A program made the translations under genes and the position numbers. A stretch of DNA of 64,000 nucleotides from Seonamhaeicola sp. (GTDB lineage Bacteria; Bacteroidota; Bacteroidia; Flavobacteriales; Flavobacteriaceae): assembly GCF_028281565.1 (NCBI RefSeq), contig NZ_JANQJQ010000006.1, positions 62,001 to 126,000 on the forward strand. The letters are read 5' to 3'. Positions 1 through 8,463 of the stretch are shown one piece after another. Under the pieces are notes generated by a model that worked only from the letters and a program-made list of their open reading frames with translations, did not search any database and was not told the origin of the DNA. Numbering within the stretch: position 1 is the stretch's first letter; every line of letters starts with the position of its first letter.

Positions 1-2
1 AT

Positions 3-974
3 AGTTTAATTGTAGCAACACAGGGAAGGAGTTTATGGATAATTGATGATTTAACGGTAATACACCAGCTGTATAATCTGGATCTAAGTGGAGATGTATT
101 ATTTCAGCCTAAGGATGCTTACAGAATGCGAGGAAGCTCTAAGAAGGACAGTAAGACCTCCGGAACCAATCTTCCTAATGGCGTTATTACCTATTTTAAT
201 CTAAAAGATTTTAATAAAGAGAAAGACACTGTATCCTTAACGTATTTTGATATTAAAGGTGATACCATTAAAACATTTAGCACAAAAAATAAAAAGAAAG
301 ATAAGCTGGAAGTAAAAAAAGGCGCTAATCAGTTTGTTTGGGATATGGCTTATGAAGGCGCAGAAAAAGTAGAGGGCATGATTTTATGGTCAACGAATCT
401 AAATGGTCCAAAAGCTATTCCGGGTGATTACAAATTAACCCTAAATGTAAATGGCAAAAGTATTTCCCAGCCATTTAAAATATTAGCAGACCCGAGAGCG
501 GAGGGTAGTGAAGAAGACCTTAAAAAGCAATTTGATTTTATTATTGATGTGAACAAAACCATTGATAATGCCCACAAAACGATTAAAAAAATAAGACATA
601 TTAACAAGCAATTAGGCGCATTTGAATTGCAGTATAAAAACGATGCCTCTGTGAAAGAACTGGTGGATAAGGCAAAGGAGTTAAAAAAGGAATTTACCAA
701 AATTGAGGAGGCTTTGTACCAAACTAAAAACAGAAGCATCCAGGATCCTTTAAATTTCCCCATTCGTTTAACTAATAAGCTTGGTCATTTAAATGCATTG
801 GTCCGTTTTGGAGATTTTTCACCAACAGACCAGGATGTTGCAGTAAAAGACGAGCTTACCAAACAAATAAATGATCAATTAAAGATTTTTAATACATTGG
901 TAAGCGATCAAATAAAAGCCTTTAATGACGCATTTAACAATAAAAACCTAAACTATTTATTTATTGAAGATTAA
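3..974 (+). CDS. Secreted BNR/VPS10-like beta-propeller protein, C-terminal part (5' truncated by window)
   Basis: The reading frame is open from the first bases of the window, 41 codons before the first ATG at 126, so this is the 3' end of a longer gene. The first residues include VATQGRSLWIIDD, the last-blade signature of bacterial 'glycosyl hydrolase' sortilin-type (VPS10/BNR) propellers. After it comes an Ig-like beta segment with the pattern KGANQFVWDM and IPGDYKLTLNVNGKS, which in this family follows the propeller, and then a helical tail rich in Lys and Glu. Such proteins are secreted in marine Bacteroidetes and their substrates are mostly unknown. The next gene begins 2 bp after the stop, so the two are probably co-transcribed. 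Confidence 0.75.
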   Translation, partial: SLIVATQGRSLWIIDDLTVIHQLYNLDLSGDVLFQPKDAYRMRGSSKKDSKTSGTNLPNGVITYFNLKDFNKEKDTVSLTYFDIKGDTIKTFSTKNKKKDKLEVKKGANQFVWDMAYEGAEKVEGMILWSTNLNGPKAIPGDYKLTLNVNGKSISQPFKILADPRAEGSEEDLKKQFDFIIDVNKTIDNAHKTIKKIRHINKQLGAFELQYKNDASVKELVDKAKELKKEFTKIEEALYQTKNRSIQDPLNFPIRLTNKLGHLNALVRFGDFSPTDQDVAVKDELTKQINDQLKIFNTLVSDQIKAFNDAFNNKNLNYLFIED

Positions 975-976
975 TT

Positions 977-1525
977 ATGGACTACTATTTCTACATAAAA
1001 GCCTTTCATCTCATTTTTGTAATCACCTGGTTTGCGGGTTTATTCTATATTCCCAGACTTTTCGTCTACCAAATAGAAGCCTTTCATAAACCATCACCTG
1101 AGAAGGAGATTTTAGGGAAACAGCTTAAGCTTATGGCAAAGCGGTTGTGGTACATTATCACCTGGCCTTCAGCCATTTTATGTACCATATTTGCGGTTGT
1201 ATTACTCATTTTAAACCCGTATTTGTTAGAACAACCCTGGATGCAGGTTAAGCTGGCATTTATAGTTTTGCTGTTCATTTATCACATGATGACTCACAAG
1301 TATTACAAACAACTTCAAAACGATATTGTAAAAAAGTCATCAAGCTTTATGCGTATCTGGAATGAGGGCGCTACTTTCATCCTGTTTGCTGTAATATTTC
1401 TGGTTATTTTAAAAAGCGGTATTAATTGGATCTGGGGTATTATAGGTATGCTGGTTTTGGGAGTGCTGATTATGCTTGGTTTCAAAGTTTATAAACGCAT
1501 CAGAGAGAAAAACCCGGATGCTTGA
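977..1525 (+). CDS. hemJ: HemJ/CopD-like membrane protein, probable protoporphyrinogen IX oxidase
   Basis: An integral membrane protein of 182 residues with about four to five hydrophobic helices. The N-terminus has the HemJ pattern KAFHLIFVITWFAGLFYIPR, including the early His (residue 11) and the PR pair seen in the family. HemJ oxidises protoporphyrinogen IX to protoporphyrin IX in the inner membrane during haem synthesis. The ATG lies 2 bp after the previous stop. CopD-like copper proteins share the fold, so the oxidase role rests on the motif and on length (HemJ is typically 140-200 residues), not on gene context. Confidence 0.7.
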   Translation: MDYYFYIKAFHLIFVITWFAGLFYIPRLFVYQIEAFHKPSPEKEILGKQLKLMAKRLWYIITWPSAILCTIFAVVLLILNPYLLEQPWMQVKLAFIVLLFIYHMMTHKYYKQLQNDIVKKSSSFMRIWNEGATFILFAVIFLVILKSGINWIWGIIGMLVLGVLIMLGFKVYKRIREKNPDA

Positions 1526-1585
1526 TTGGTATCTTCGAGAACCTCAAACACAAAGTGATCGTACTTTAACTACTTGCTTTTTGCT

Positions 1586-1613
1586 GTCATGCTGAACTTG
1601 TTTCAGCATCTCA
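1586..1613 (+). repeat. Palindromic repeat, GTCATGCTGA / GCATCTCA class
   Basis: Reads GTCATGCTGA, a short centre, then TTTCAGCATCTCA. TGCTGAA and TTCAGCA form a perfect 7-bp stem. The head and tail match the element inside metG (30271-30300), and the head is shared with the copies around the GIY-YIG gene. Confidence 0.65.
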
Positions 1614-1739
1614 CAAGAAAGCTCAAGTAATTGACCTGAGTTATGTGTATTTAAAACACCTAATAGTTAATGTTAAAACAAGTTGGCTTTTTTAGATCAG
1701 CCTTAGGTTGTTTGGTGCGATAATTGCTATATTTCTTCT

Positions 1740-1865
1740 GTGAAAAACTAAATTTTATGTTCAAAAAATTACAAAATTTAGTTTCACCTCAGTAACCACT
1801 TTGTTAGTACATATAATTTTTTTCATTTGGGACTTTTAATTTTCAAATGAAAAAATTCATGTACT
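1740..1865. repeat. Two consecutive AT-rich inverted repeats upstream of histidine kinase
   Basis: First pair: GTGAAA-ACTAAATTTT near 1740-1756 against AAAATTTAGTTTCAC at 1773-1787, with one extra A in the left arm. Second pair: 1806-1829 against 1844-1865, starting AGTACAT and ending ATGTACT, with CATTTG/CAAATG at the centre. In RNA both would fold into long hairpins in the leader of the downstream gene. Confidence 0.55.
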
Positions 1866-1886
1866 TTTAATGCATTAAAACTGCAA

Positions 1887-3371
1887 ATGAACTTAAAAAA
1901 GCTCTCCTTACGTACCCGTATTTTTGTAGCAATGATACTGTTGGTATTGATGGCATCGGTACTTATTTCGGCAGTGGCTATTTATCAGTATAAAGAACAA
2001 AGTCAGGACTATCATACCGCACGTTTATTACGTAAAGAACAAAATATAAAAGCCCATATAAAACGGTTTTTACACAGCAGATATAATACCTGGGAAATAA
2101 AGACTGAAAACATTCCGCTTATATTCAAGGATGAAATTCATAACATTTTCAGTATTCATAAACTGCAGATTAATTTGTATGATTTAGAAGGCAATTTATT
2201 ACTATCCTCCAACGCCAGGTTACGGGATAATGTTGCGGATCAGTGTTTAGATGCAGAAATACTAAATTCTATTTACAACACGGTGCAATTAAACGATATT
2301 TCAAATACTGCAGAACACAGGTATGTAGATAAACATAAAGAAAACGGGGAAACATTTCAATCATCTTATTCCTTTATAACAGATAATAAATCGAAGTCTA
2401 TTGCCATTATTAATTTACCTTATTTAGAGAAAGACGATTTCCTGACCATGGAACTTCAGGAGTTTTTAAAGCGTATTGGCTTCGCCTTTATGTTGATACT
2501 GTTAGCCGCTATAGCTATTGCCTTTTTATTGTCAAAGTTCATTACAAAATCATTGCAGACTATTAGTGATAAAATCATTTCCACGCGCCTGGAAAAACGA
2601 AATAAAAAAATAGAAATAGACGATACCAGTGATGAGATCTCCATTCTTGTAAATTCCTATAACAGTATGATTGATGAGCTTGAGGAAAGTGCGGTACAAC
2701 TAGCAAGAAGTGAGCGTGAGCAAGCGTGGCGGGAAATGGCAAAGCAGGTGGCTCATGAAATTAAAAACCCGTTAACGCCTATGCGTTTAACAGTACAGAA
2801 TTTCCAGAGAAAATTTGATCCGGAAGATGAAAATATTCATTCAAAACTGGATGAATACAGTAAAACTTTGATTCAACAAATTGATACTATGAGTTCCATT
2901 GCATCGGCGTTTTCAAACTTTGCTAAAATGCCCGCGCAACAAAGTGAAACCTTAAATGTGGTTAAAATTGTGAAGTTGGCGTTAGATATTTTTAACGAAG
3001 ACTATATTGTTTTCACCACGGACTATGAGGAAATTATAGCTAAATTTGATAGAACCCAACTTATTAGAGTGGTTACTAATTTGGTTAAGAATGGTATTCA
3101 GGCCATGCCGGAGGACCAAACCCCAAGAATAGCCATTCATGTAACAACAAAAGATGATAATGTTGTGTTAACTGTGGCCGATAATGGCAGCGGTGTTTCG
3201 GAAGAAAATAAAGATAAGGTATTTGAGCCTAAATTCACCACCAAGACCAGCGGTATGGGGCTTGGATTGGCTATGGTAAAAAATATTGTAGAAACGTATA
3301 AAGGCACTATTACATTTGAATCTGTAAAAGAGAAAGGCACCACTTTTAAGGTGATGTTTCCAAAGGAATAA
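1887..3371 (+). CDS. Two-transmembrane sensor histidine kinase (NtrY-like)
   Basis: 494 residues. TM1 is around 11-33, then an extracytoplasmic sensor of about 160 residues, TM2 around 197-219, a HAMP-like linker, a HisKA dimerisation helix with phospho-acceptor H290 in QVAHEIKNPLTPMRL, and a HATPase_c domain with N box NLVKNGIQAMPE, G1 DNGSGV and G2 GMGLGLAMVKNIV. The LTPMRL version of the H box is typical of NtrY-type kinases. It autophosphorylates on His and passes phosphate to a response regulator; none is encoded next to it, so the partner is unknown. A strongly structured AT-rich leader precedes it. Confidence 0.9.
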   Translation: MNLKKLSLRTRIFVAMILLVLMASVLISAVAIYQYKEQSQDYHTARLLRKEQNIKAHIKRFLHSRYNTWEIKTENIPLIFKDEIHNIFSIHKLQINLYDLEGNLLLSSNARLRDNVADQCLDAEILNSIYNTVQLNDISNTAEHRYVDKHKENGETFQSSYSFITDNKSKSIAIINLPYLEKDDFLTMELQEFLKRIGFAFMLILLAAIAIAFLLSKFITKSLQTISDKIISTRLEKRNKKIEIDDTSDEISILVNSYNSMIDELEESAVQLARSEREQAWREMAKQVAHEIKNPLTPMRLTVQNFQRKFDPEDENIHSKLDEYSKTLIQQIDTMSSIASAFSNFAKMPAQQSETLNVVKIVKLALDIFNEDYIVFTTDYEEIIAKFDRTQLIRVVTNLVKNGIQAMPEDQTPRIAIHVTTKDDNVVLTVADNGSGVSEENKDKVFEPKFTTKTSGMGLGLAMVKNIVETYKGTITFESVKEKGTTFKVMFPKE

Positions 3372-3417
3372 AACTTCCTGTCAACGTAGGAATCTCATAA
3401 TCTAAATCATATTTATA

Positions 3418-4200
3418 ATGAATTTCAACAATATATTAACGGAATATTATGGTGGGATTACTACCATTACCATCAACCGGCCTAATAAATTAAATGCATT
3501 AAATCAGGACACTATAAATGAGTTACATCATGCGTTTAAGGAAGCTGATTTAGACGAAGATACCAAGGTCATTATTGTAACCGGAAGTGGTGAAAAGGCC
3601 TTTGTAGCCGGAGCCGATATTAGCGAGTTTGCAGATTACAGTGTTGAAGAAGGGGAGTATTTATCGGCTAACGGACAAAAAGTGCTGTTCAATTTTGTAG
3701 AAAATCTTTCTACGCCAGTGATTGCGGCAGTAAACGGTTTTGCATTGGGGGGCGGACTGGAATTGGCAATGGCCTGTCATTTTAGAGTGGCCAGCGATAA
3801 TGCCAAAATGGGCTTACCGGAAGTGTCACTTGGGGTTATTCCAGGGTATGGTGGTACTCAACGATTGGCTCAATTGGTTGGTAAAGGGCGTGCTATGGAG
3901 CTTATTATGACAGCGGGTATGATTGATGCTAATAAAGCTTTACAGTTTGGTTTGGTAAATCATGTCACTACCCAGAATGAATTGCTTGCGTTTTGTGAAA
4001 AAATAGCGACCAAAATTTCTCAAAATTCGTCTGTGGCTATCGCTGCAGCCATAAGAGCAGTAAATGCCAATTTTCAGGACGGTGTCGATGGTTTTAATAT
4101 GGAGATTAAAGAATTTGGAAAATGCTTTGGGACCGAAGATTTTGCTGAAGGCACCTCTGCTTTTCTAGAAAAAAGAAAAGCAGATTTTCCTGGGAGGTGA
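3418..4200 (+). CDS. Enoyl-CoA hydratase/isomerase family protein
   Basis: 260 residues, the usual crotonase length. The oxyanion-hole segment AFVAGADISEF, the GGGLELAMACHFRVAS helix and LPEVSLGVIPGYGGTQRL with the two expected Glu residues are all present. The family hydrates trans-2-enoyl-CoA to 3-hydroxyacyl-CoA in fatty-acid or phenylacetate-type degradation; motifs alone do not settle the substrate. It lies 46 bp after the kinase on the same strand and may share its transcript. The gene after it is convergent. Confidence 0.9.
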   Translation: MNFNNILTEYYGGITTITINRPNKLNALNQDTINELHHAFKEADLDEDTKVIIVTGSGEKAFVAGADISEFADYSVEEGEYLSANGQKVLFNFVENLSTPVIAAVNGFALGGGLELAMACHFRVASDNAKMGLPEVSLGVIPGYGGTQRLAQLVGKGRAMELIMTAGMIDANKALQFGLVNHVTTQNELLAFCEKIATKISQNSSVAIAAAIRAVNANFQDGVDGFNMEIKEFGKCFGTEDFAEGTSAFLEKRKADFPGR

Positions 4201-4216
4201 TCAATACAGCTTTTTG

Positions 4217-5401
4217 TCAACTGCGCTTTAACATAACCTCAATGGCTTTAAAAGCTGTTTCACAAGCGCCATGCACTTGTGCCTGATTGTTTTTGGATAG
4301 TGCTTCACCGGCAAAAAATATTTTATTGTTTAGTGGTTCTGCTACCTTTCGCATAATGGCTCCTCTAAATCCGTTAAAATGTAAAGAGTAAGCCCCTTTT
4401 ATAAAAGGTTCTTTTGACCAATTCTGGATAAGGTGTTTGGTATAATTCAGGGAGGCCTGTCCTTCAAATATATCATCCAATTCTGTTAGTACGGTATCTA
4501 TGATTTCCTGTTCCGAAAGATTTATGTATGGAGCAGCTCTTGAGTCAACTGCGAATAATCCCAGGATATTCCTGGTGGAATCCTTTTTAAAAGCAGCATC
4601 ATAAAAGATCTTATAACCTTTGGTAAACACTTCACTTTCTCTACCAACAATAATCATATCGTGATAGAACCTGTTTTTAAATTCCATAAATACCTTAATA
4701 CCGTCAACCATGGTTATGTTGTTAATGGCCCGGATCTTATCATTGGGCAATTGGGGCATAAACTGAATACTACCTTCCTGAAGTATCTTTATGGGAACTG
4801 TGACCAGGACTTTATCTCCGGTGAACGTTTCCCCCGTGTTGGTTTTAACAGCTACTTTATCAGTTTTATAATTAATCTCAGTTACTTGCTTTTTAAAACG
4901 AATGTTTTGTAGAATATCAGGGACTATATAGTTTTCAAAGAAACCGTACCAGGTTGTATTCTTAAATTTGTTTTCACTGTAGGATGAGCTGTCCGGATAT
5001 AACGCACCGTCAATCAGGTAATACACATTGGGATTGTATTCAATAGTTTCTATGGTTTCATTCGCCTTTGGATCATTGGCAATTTCAGAAAGGACCTTAG
5101 GGGATGTGTGTATCCACTCCGCACCAATATCGATGGGAAAATCTGCAAAACCCGGATGTCGCCTTACTCTTCCACCGTATAGAGAGGATGCTTCAATTAT
5201 TTCAAAATCAATACCACTCTTTTGTAATAAAAAGCCTGCTGACAGACCCGCGGCTCCCGCACCAATAATCAGGACTTTACCCGAAAAATCGGAATCAATA
5301 CCCGAATTTAATTTTTTATAACATGATTCCAGGACCATAGGTATAAACGGGATGCTTAAACCGAAAGCGGTACTTTTTTTGATAAATTCCTTTCTCTCCA
5401 T
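4217..5401 (-). CDS. Flavin monoamine oxidase-family FAD-dependent oxidoreductase
   Basis: 394 residues. The N-terminus (ERKEFIKKSTAFGLSIPF then LESC) resembles a degenerate Tat or lipoprotein export signal, suggesting an enzyme acting outside the cytoplasm. A Rossmann FAD-binding motif VLIIGAGAAGLSAGFLL follows at about 43-59. The C-terminal FAD-contact block FFAGEALSKNNQAQVHGACE is typical of monoamine oxidase/LSD1-like enzymes. It would oxidise an amine to an aldehyde or imine with release of peroxide; the substrate cannot be read. It is convergent with the enoyl-CoA hydratase gene and appears monocistronic. Confidence 0.8.
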   Translation of the reverse strand: MERKEFIKKSTAFGLSIPFIPMVLESCYKKLNSGIDSDFSGKVLIIGAGAAGLSAGFLLQKSGIDFEIIEASSLYGGRVRRHPGFADFPIDIGAEWIHTSPKVLSEIANDPKANETIETIEYNPNVYYLIDGALYPDSSSYSENKFKNTTWYGFFENYIVPDILQNIRFKKQVTEINYKTDKVAVKTNTGETFTGDKVLVTVPIKILQEGSIQFMPQLPNDKIRAINNITMVDGIKVFMEFKNRFYHDMIIVGRESEVFTKGYKIFYDAAFKKDSTRNILGLFAVDSRAAPYINLSEQEIIDTVLTELDDIFEGQASLNYTKHLIQNWSKEPFIKGAYSLHFNGFRGAIMRKVAEPLNNKIFFAGEALSKNNQAQVHGACETAFKAIEVMLKRS

Positions 5402-5591
5402 TTTCTTGAATTTTGTTAATATCGGTGTTGTAGATTACTAAATTTATTGAAAAACAACTGCAAACTATAATTCGCGTAGCATATGCGTAGTTAGGGAAAG
5501 AGGAAAATATAATCTCTTCTTAACTTATATGTCAAACATTGTGGTTTATTGCAAACTTGGTGCATTGTTGCTTACTAATCTTTTCAGGATT

Positions 5592-6311
5592 TCATACCGC
5601 TTTGATATAAAAGAAGGCTTCATCGGAATTGTCTGAAAACAAAATGCGATTTGCTTCTTCAGTAATTAGATGCCCGCCATGCTCTATGATCATTTTTTTG
5701 GATTCCCTTAAGTTTTTTACACCAAATGTGCATACCCAATACTCATATTTCCCTTTGTATTGGTTTTGTATTTCTATAATGTCTGCTATATGCTCTTTTT
5801 TGCTATTTAAAACGGAATAGATCCCATTCTGGGTTTGTGTAATGACCCAATCAAAAATACCCTGGTAGAAGGGAATAATGTTTTTTACATTAGAACTATG
5901 TAGTTCATTCCAAATAAGCGTATTTTCTGTGTTCTTCGTGCGCGTGTTTTTCAGCTTATTGCCTTCATATATTGTAAACCCGGCACCTTGAGGGTCTCGT
6001 ATCAAAGCGATTTTTCCAAGACCTTTCATTTCATAATTGATTTCAATGATACCGCCCAGGTGCTTTGCTTTTTCAACGGTCTCTACAACACTCTTTACCT
6101 GAATATAGGTCATCCAGAAATGAGGCATCCGCATTTGTTTGAATTTTGCAGGTGTTTCATATAAGCCGGTGACTTCTCTATCACCTGAAAATGCCGTATA
6201 ATAGTCATTGCTCTTATAATACCTCCACCCAAAGACATTCTCATATAGCGGCATTGTTTTCTCCGGAGAATACGTTGACAGATCGGCAAAAAAGGGATTG
6301 TTAATTTGCAT
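5592..6311 (-). CDS. Two-domain VOC (glyoxalase/bleomycin-resistance-like) protein
   Basis: 239 residues made of two similar halves. Each starts with an 'F-ANP(F)-ADLST..P..YENVFGW' type or 'WNELHSSN....FYQGIFDW' type strand-helix and ends with a beta-strand carrying an acidic residue. This is the layout of fused VOC modules, which use paired beta-alpha-beta-beta-beta units to bind a metal or small molecule. No catalytic function can be assigned. It lies downstream of the Crp-type regulator on the same strand (68 bp gap), so the regulator may control it. Confidence 0.75.
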   Translation of the reverse strand: MQINNPFFADLSTYSPEKTMPLYENVFGWRYYKSNDYYTAFSGDREVTGLYETPAKFKQMRMPHFWMTYIQVKSVVETVEKAKHLGGIIEINYEMKGLGKIALIRDPQGAGFTIYEGNKLKNTRTKNTENTLIWNELHSSNVKNIIPFYQGIFDWVITQTQNGIYSVLNSKKEHIADIIEIQNQYKGKYEYWVCTFGVKNLRESKKMIIEHGGHLITEEANRILFSDNSDEAFFYIKAV

Positions 6312-6379
6312 TGATTTTTACTATTACGTTACAAAGATCACGTAATCAGTTAATTATCTTTTTGACATAAGTCAAAAAA

Positions 6380-6943
6380 TCATTTCTTAGCACGTAATCT
6401 ACTCAACGTTTCTTGCGATATACCCAAAAAGGAAGCGATATATCCAAGTTTTATTCTTAATTCAACGTCAGGAAAGTACGAGAGTAATAATTGATATTTT
6501 TCTTTTGCGGAAAGAAAAGACCAACCTTTGGAAAATTCATCGATAAAGGTGAGCATCTCTTCAGCAAGTAACCGTGCGAAATTCCCAAAAGCAGGGAAGT
6601 CTGCTACTAATTTTTGATATTCTTTATAGCTAATCTGATATAAAACACAATCTTCTAAACATTCTATTTCTTCAAAACTTTGCTTTCGGGCATAAAAGCT
6701 ATACCATGATGTGATAAACTGATCTTCTTTGTAGAACCACGAAGATATTTGTTTGCCATCATGGTAGTAGTAGTTATGTAAAACACCTTTTTCTATAAAG
6801 TACAGGTTATTGGCTCTATTTCCCTGGATAAGGATTTTTTCACCTTGTACGGCTTCTTTTAATTCGAAGCTATTTTCAATACGTTGTTGTAATTCCGGAT
6901 TCAGGAAACATCTATGGCTTATTTCCTGGAGTAGTTTTTGCAT
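6380..6943 (-). CDS. Crp/Fnr-family transcriptional regulator
   Basis: 187 residues. The cyclic-nucleotide-binding beta-roll spans about 25-115 (GEKILIQGNRANNLYFIEKG, then the variable lid), followed by a dimer helix. The C-terminal helix-turn-helix reads LGYIASFLGISQETLSRLRAKK. The cNMP pocket lacks the full RxS arginine-serine signature of cAMP binders, as in many Bacteroidetes members, so the effector is unknown. It probably regulates itself and the VOC gene downstream. Confidence 0.85.
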   Translation of the reverse strand: MQKLLQEISHRCFLNPELQQRIENSFELKEAVQGEKILIQGNRANNLYFIEKGVLHNYYYHDGKQISSWFYKEDQFITSWYSFYARKQSFEEIECLEDCVLYQISYKEYQKLVADFPAFGNFARLLAEEMLTFIDEFSKGWSFLSAKEKYQLLLSYFPDVELRIKLGYIASFLGISQETLSRLRAKK

Positions 6944-7094
6944 TATAATTCCTGACGTTTAATTATTAAGGCTTTAATTGTATTTAAACATAATTAAACG
7001 AAAGTAGTTGAAAAAATTTTCAAAATCAATTCAAATTAACATTTCCCGGAATAAGGGATAAAATATGAGTCGGCAAATCTTTAGATTCTATATT

Positions 7095-8444
7095 TTATCC
7101 GGCTCTCTCCTGTTTCCAGATTTCAATTTTTGCTTTGAAGTCTTCAACGATCTCAGGATGTTTTTCAGTTAAATTACTGTTGTTCTGCGCGTCGTTATTC
7201 ATATCATATAACCCAATGGTTTTTGTTGTGAGATTCCATTTAAAAAACCAGTCATCAGTTCTGGCCCAATAGGCTTCAATTTTTTTACCCATCATGTCTT
7301 CTTCAGAACGCATTTGGGTCACTTTCCCGATAATGATGTTTCTATCGGTTTTGTTGGGGTCTTCAATTAAGGCCTTATAAGATTTACCGAAGAAATCCTC
7401 TGGCAGATCAATATCTAAATAATCCAAAATAGTGGCAGGGATGTCGGCGCTATGCATCAAAGCTTTAGATCGCCCATTCGAGGCAATCTTATCCTTCCAG
7501 GAAAAGATAATGGGTGTTCTAAAAGACTGGTCATAAACCGAAAGTTTGCCTTTATCACCGCCATTATGCCAACGTAGCGAATCATGCCTGAATTCCTGAT
7601 GCGGTTCTTGTTCCCAGCCATTATCGTTTACATAAACAAAAAGGGTATTGTCAAATTCGTTTTTGGCTTTCAGGTATGCCACCAATTCCCCAACGCCCTC
7701 ATCAAACCAGGTACAATTGGCATAGTAACGTTTAGCGGATTCTGTCATATCCTTATCCTTGTAAATGTTGTAATATTTATCCGGAGCATTTAAAGGGTAG
7801 TGCGGTAATTCCGGAGCAAACCAAATAAACATGGGGTCTTCGGGATGTTTATCAATAAAATCATAAACCGGTTGCATGGTTTTTCTAACCAGTTCAGTAC
7901 CATCGCCGCCCATAAATTTTAAAAACCAGTCGTCCTTTTGTTTGTCTTCTTCGGTCCAACCCTTGGTCATGCCTTCATCAAATCCACCGTTTTGATAATT
8001 GAATTCCCACCATTTACCCCCTTGGAAACTCTTATAACCGGACTTCGATAAAATTCGGGGTAGGGTGTTAAAATGTTTCATGGCGTGAAATCTAAAATCG
8101 GCTTTTGAACTGTCCGGAACCGATTTTTCTTTGATTAAGCGTTCCACCCTACTGGCATAATCTATCGGTAAAGTTCCGGTCATTAAAGTCTGTAATGAAG
8201 GTTTACAGTGTGCTTGTGGTACATAACCGTTTGTAAACAGTGTGCCGCTATCGGCTAATTTATCCATATGTGGTGTTTGTACATAGTCGGCGCCGTTAAA
8301 TCCGAAATACGGATACCCATGATCATCGCCAACCAACATAACAATGTTCGGTTTTTCAGTGGAGCTTTCAACTTTTACTTGTTTGGTTTCGGTTTTACAG
8401 CTTAAAAACATTAGGGCTACAAATATTAGATGCATTGTTTTCAT
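7095..8444 (-). CDS. Sulfatase (S1 family) lipoprotein lacking the motif arginine
   Basis: 449 residues with lipoprotein signal LIFVALMFLSC (lipid Cys16). Alkaline-phosphatase-fold sulfatase features are present: metal Asp pair GDDHG at 39-43, formylglycine site HCKPSLQTLMTG with C80, VNDNG metal site and the late K/R block GKLSVYDQSFRTP. In the usual C-x-P-S-R signature the Arg is Leu here (CKPSL), although the following LxTG part is intact. It is last in a minus-strand run with two GH13 proteins (gap 19 bp), so it may release sulfate from the same glycan. Because Cys is retained, maturation to formylglycine is possible, but activity is less certain than for the other two sulfatases in the window. 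Confidence 0.85.
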   Translation of the reverse strand: MKTMHLIFVALMFLSCKTETKQVKVESSTEKPNIVMLVGDDHGYPYFGFNGADYVQTPHMDKLADSGTLFTNGYVPQAHCKPSLQTLMTGTLPIDYASRVERLIKEKSVPDSSKADFRFHAMKHFNTLPRILSKSGYKSFQGGKWWEFNYQNGGFDEGMTKGWTEEDKQKDDWFLKFMGGDGTELVRKTMQPVYDFIDKHPEDPMFIWFAPELPHYPLNAPDKYYNIYKDKDMTESAKRYYANCTWFDEGVGELVAYLKAKNEFDNTLFVYVNDNGWEQEPHQEFRHDSLRWHNGGDKGKLSVYDQSFRTPIIFSWKDKIASNGRSKALMHSADIPATILDYLDIDLPEDFFGKSYKALIEDPNKTDRNIIIGKVTQMRSEEDMMGKKIEAYWARTDDWFFKWNLTTKTIGLYDMNNDAQNNSNLTEKHPEIVEDFKAKIEIWKQERAG

Positions 8445-8463
8445 AGTTAATAGTTTAAATCAT

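Larger units (their letters stand above)
1526..1886. other. Intergenic region with a palindromic repeat and two large inverted repeats
   Basis: No convincing reading frame. It holds a copy of the GTCATGCTGA...GCATCTC repeat (1586-1613) and two successive long AT-rich inverted repeats (1740-1787 and 1806-1865) that end 22 bp before the histidine kinase start. Confidence 0.6.
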
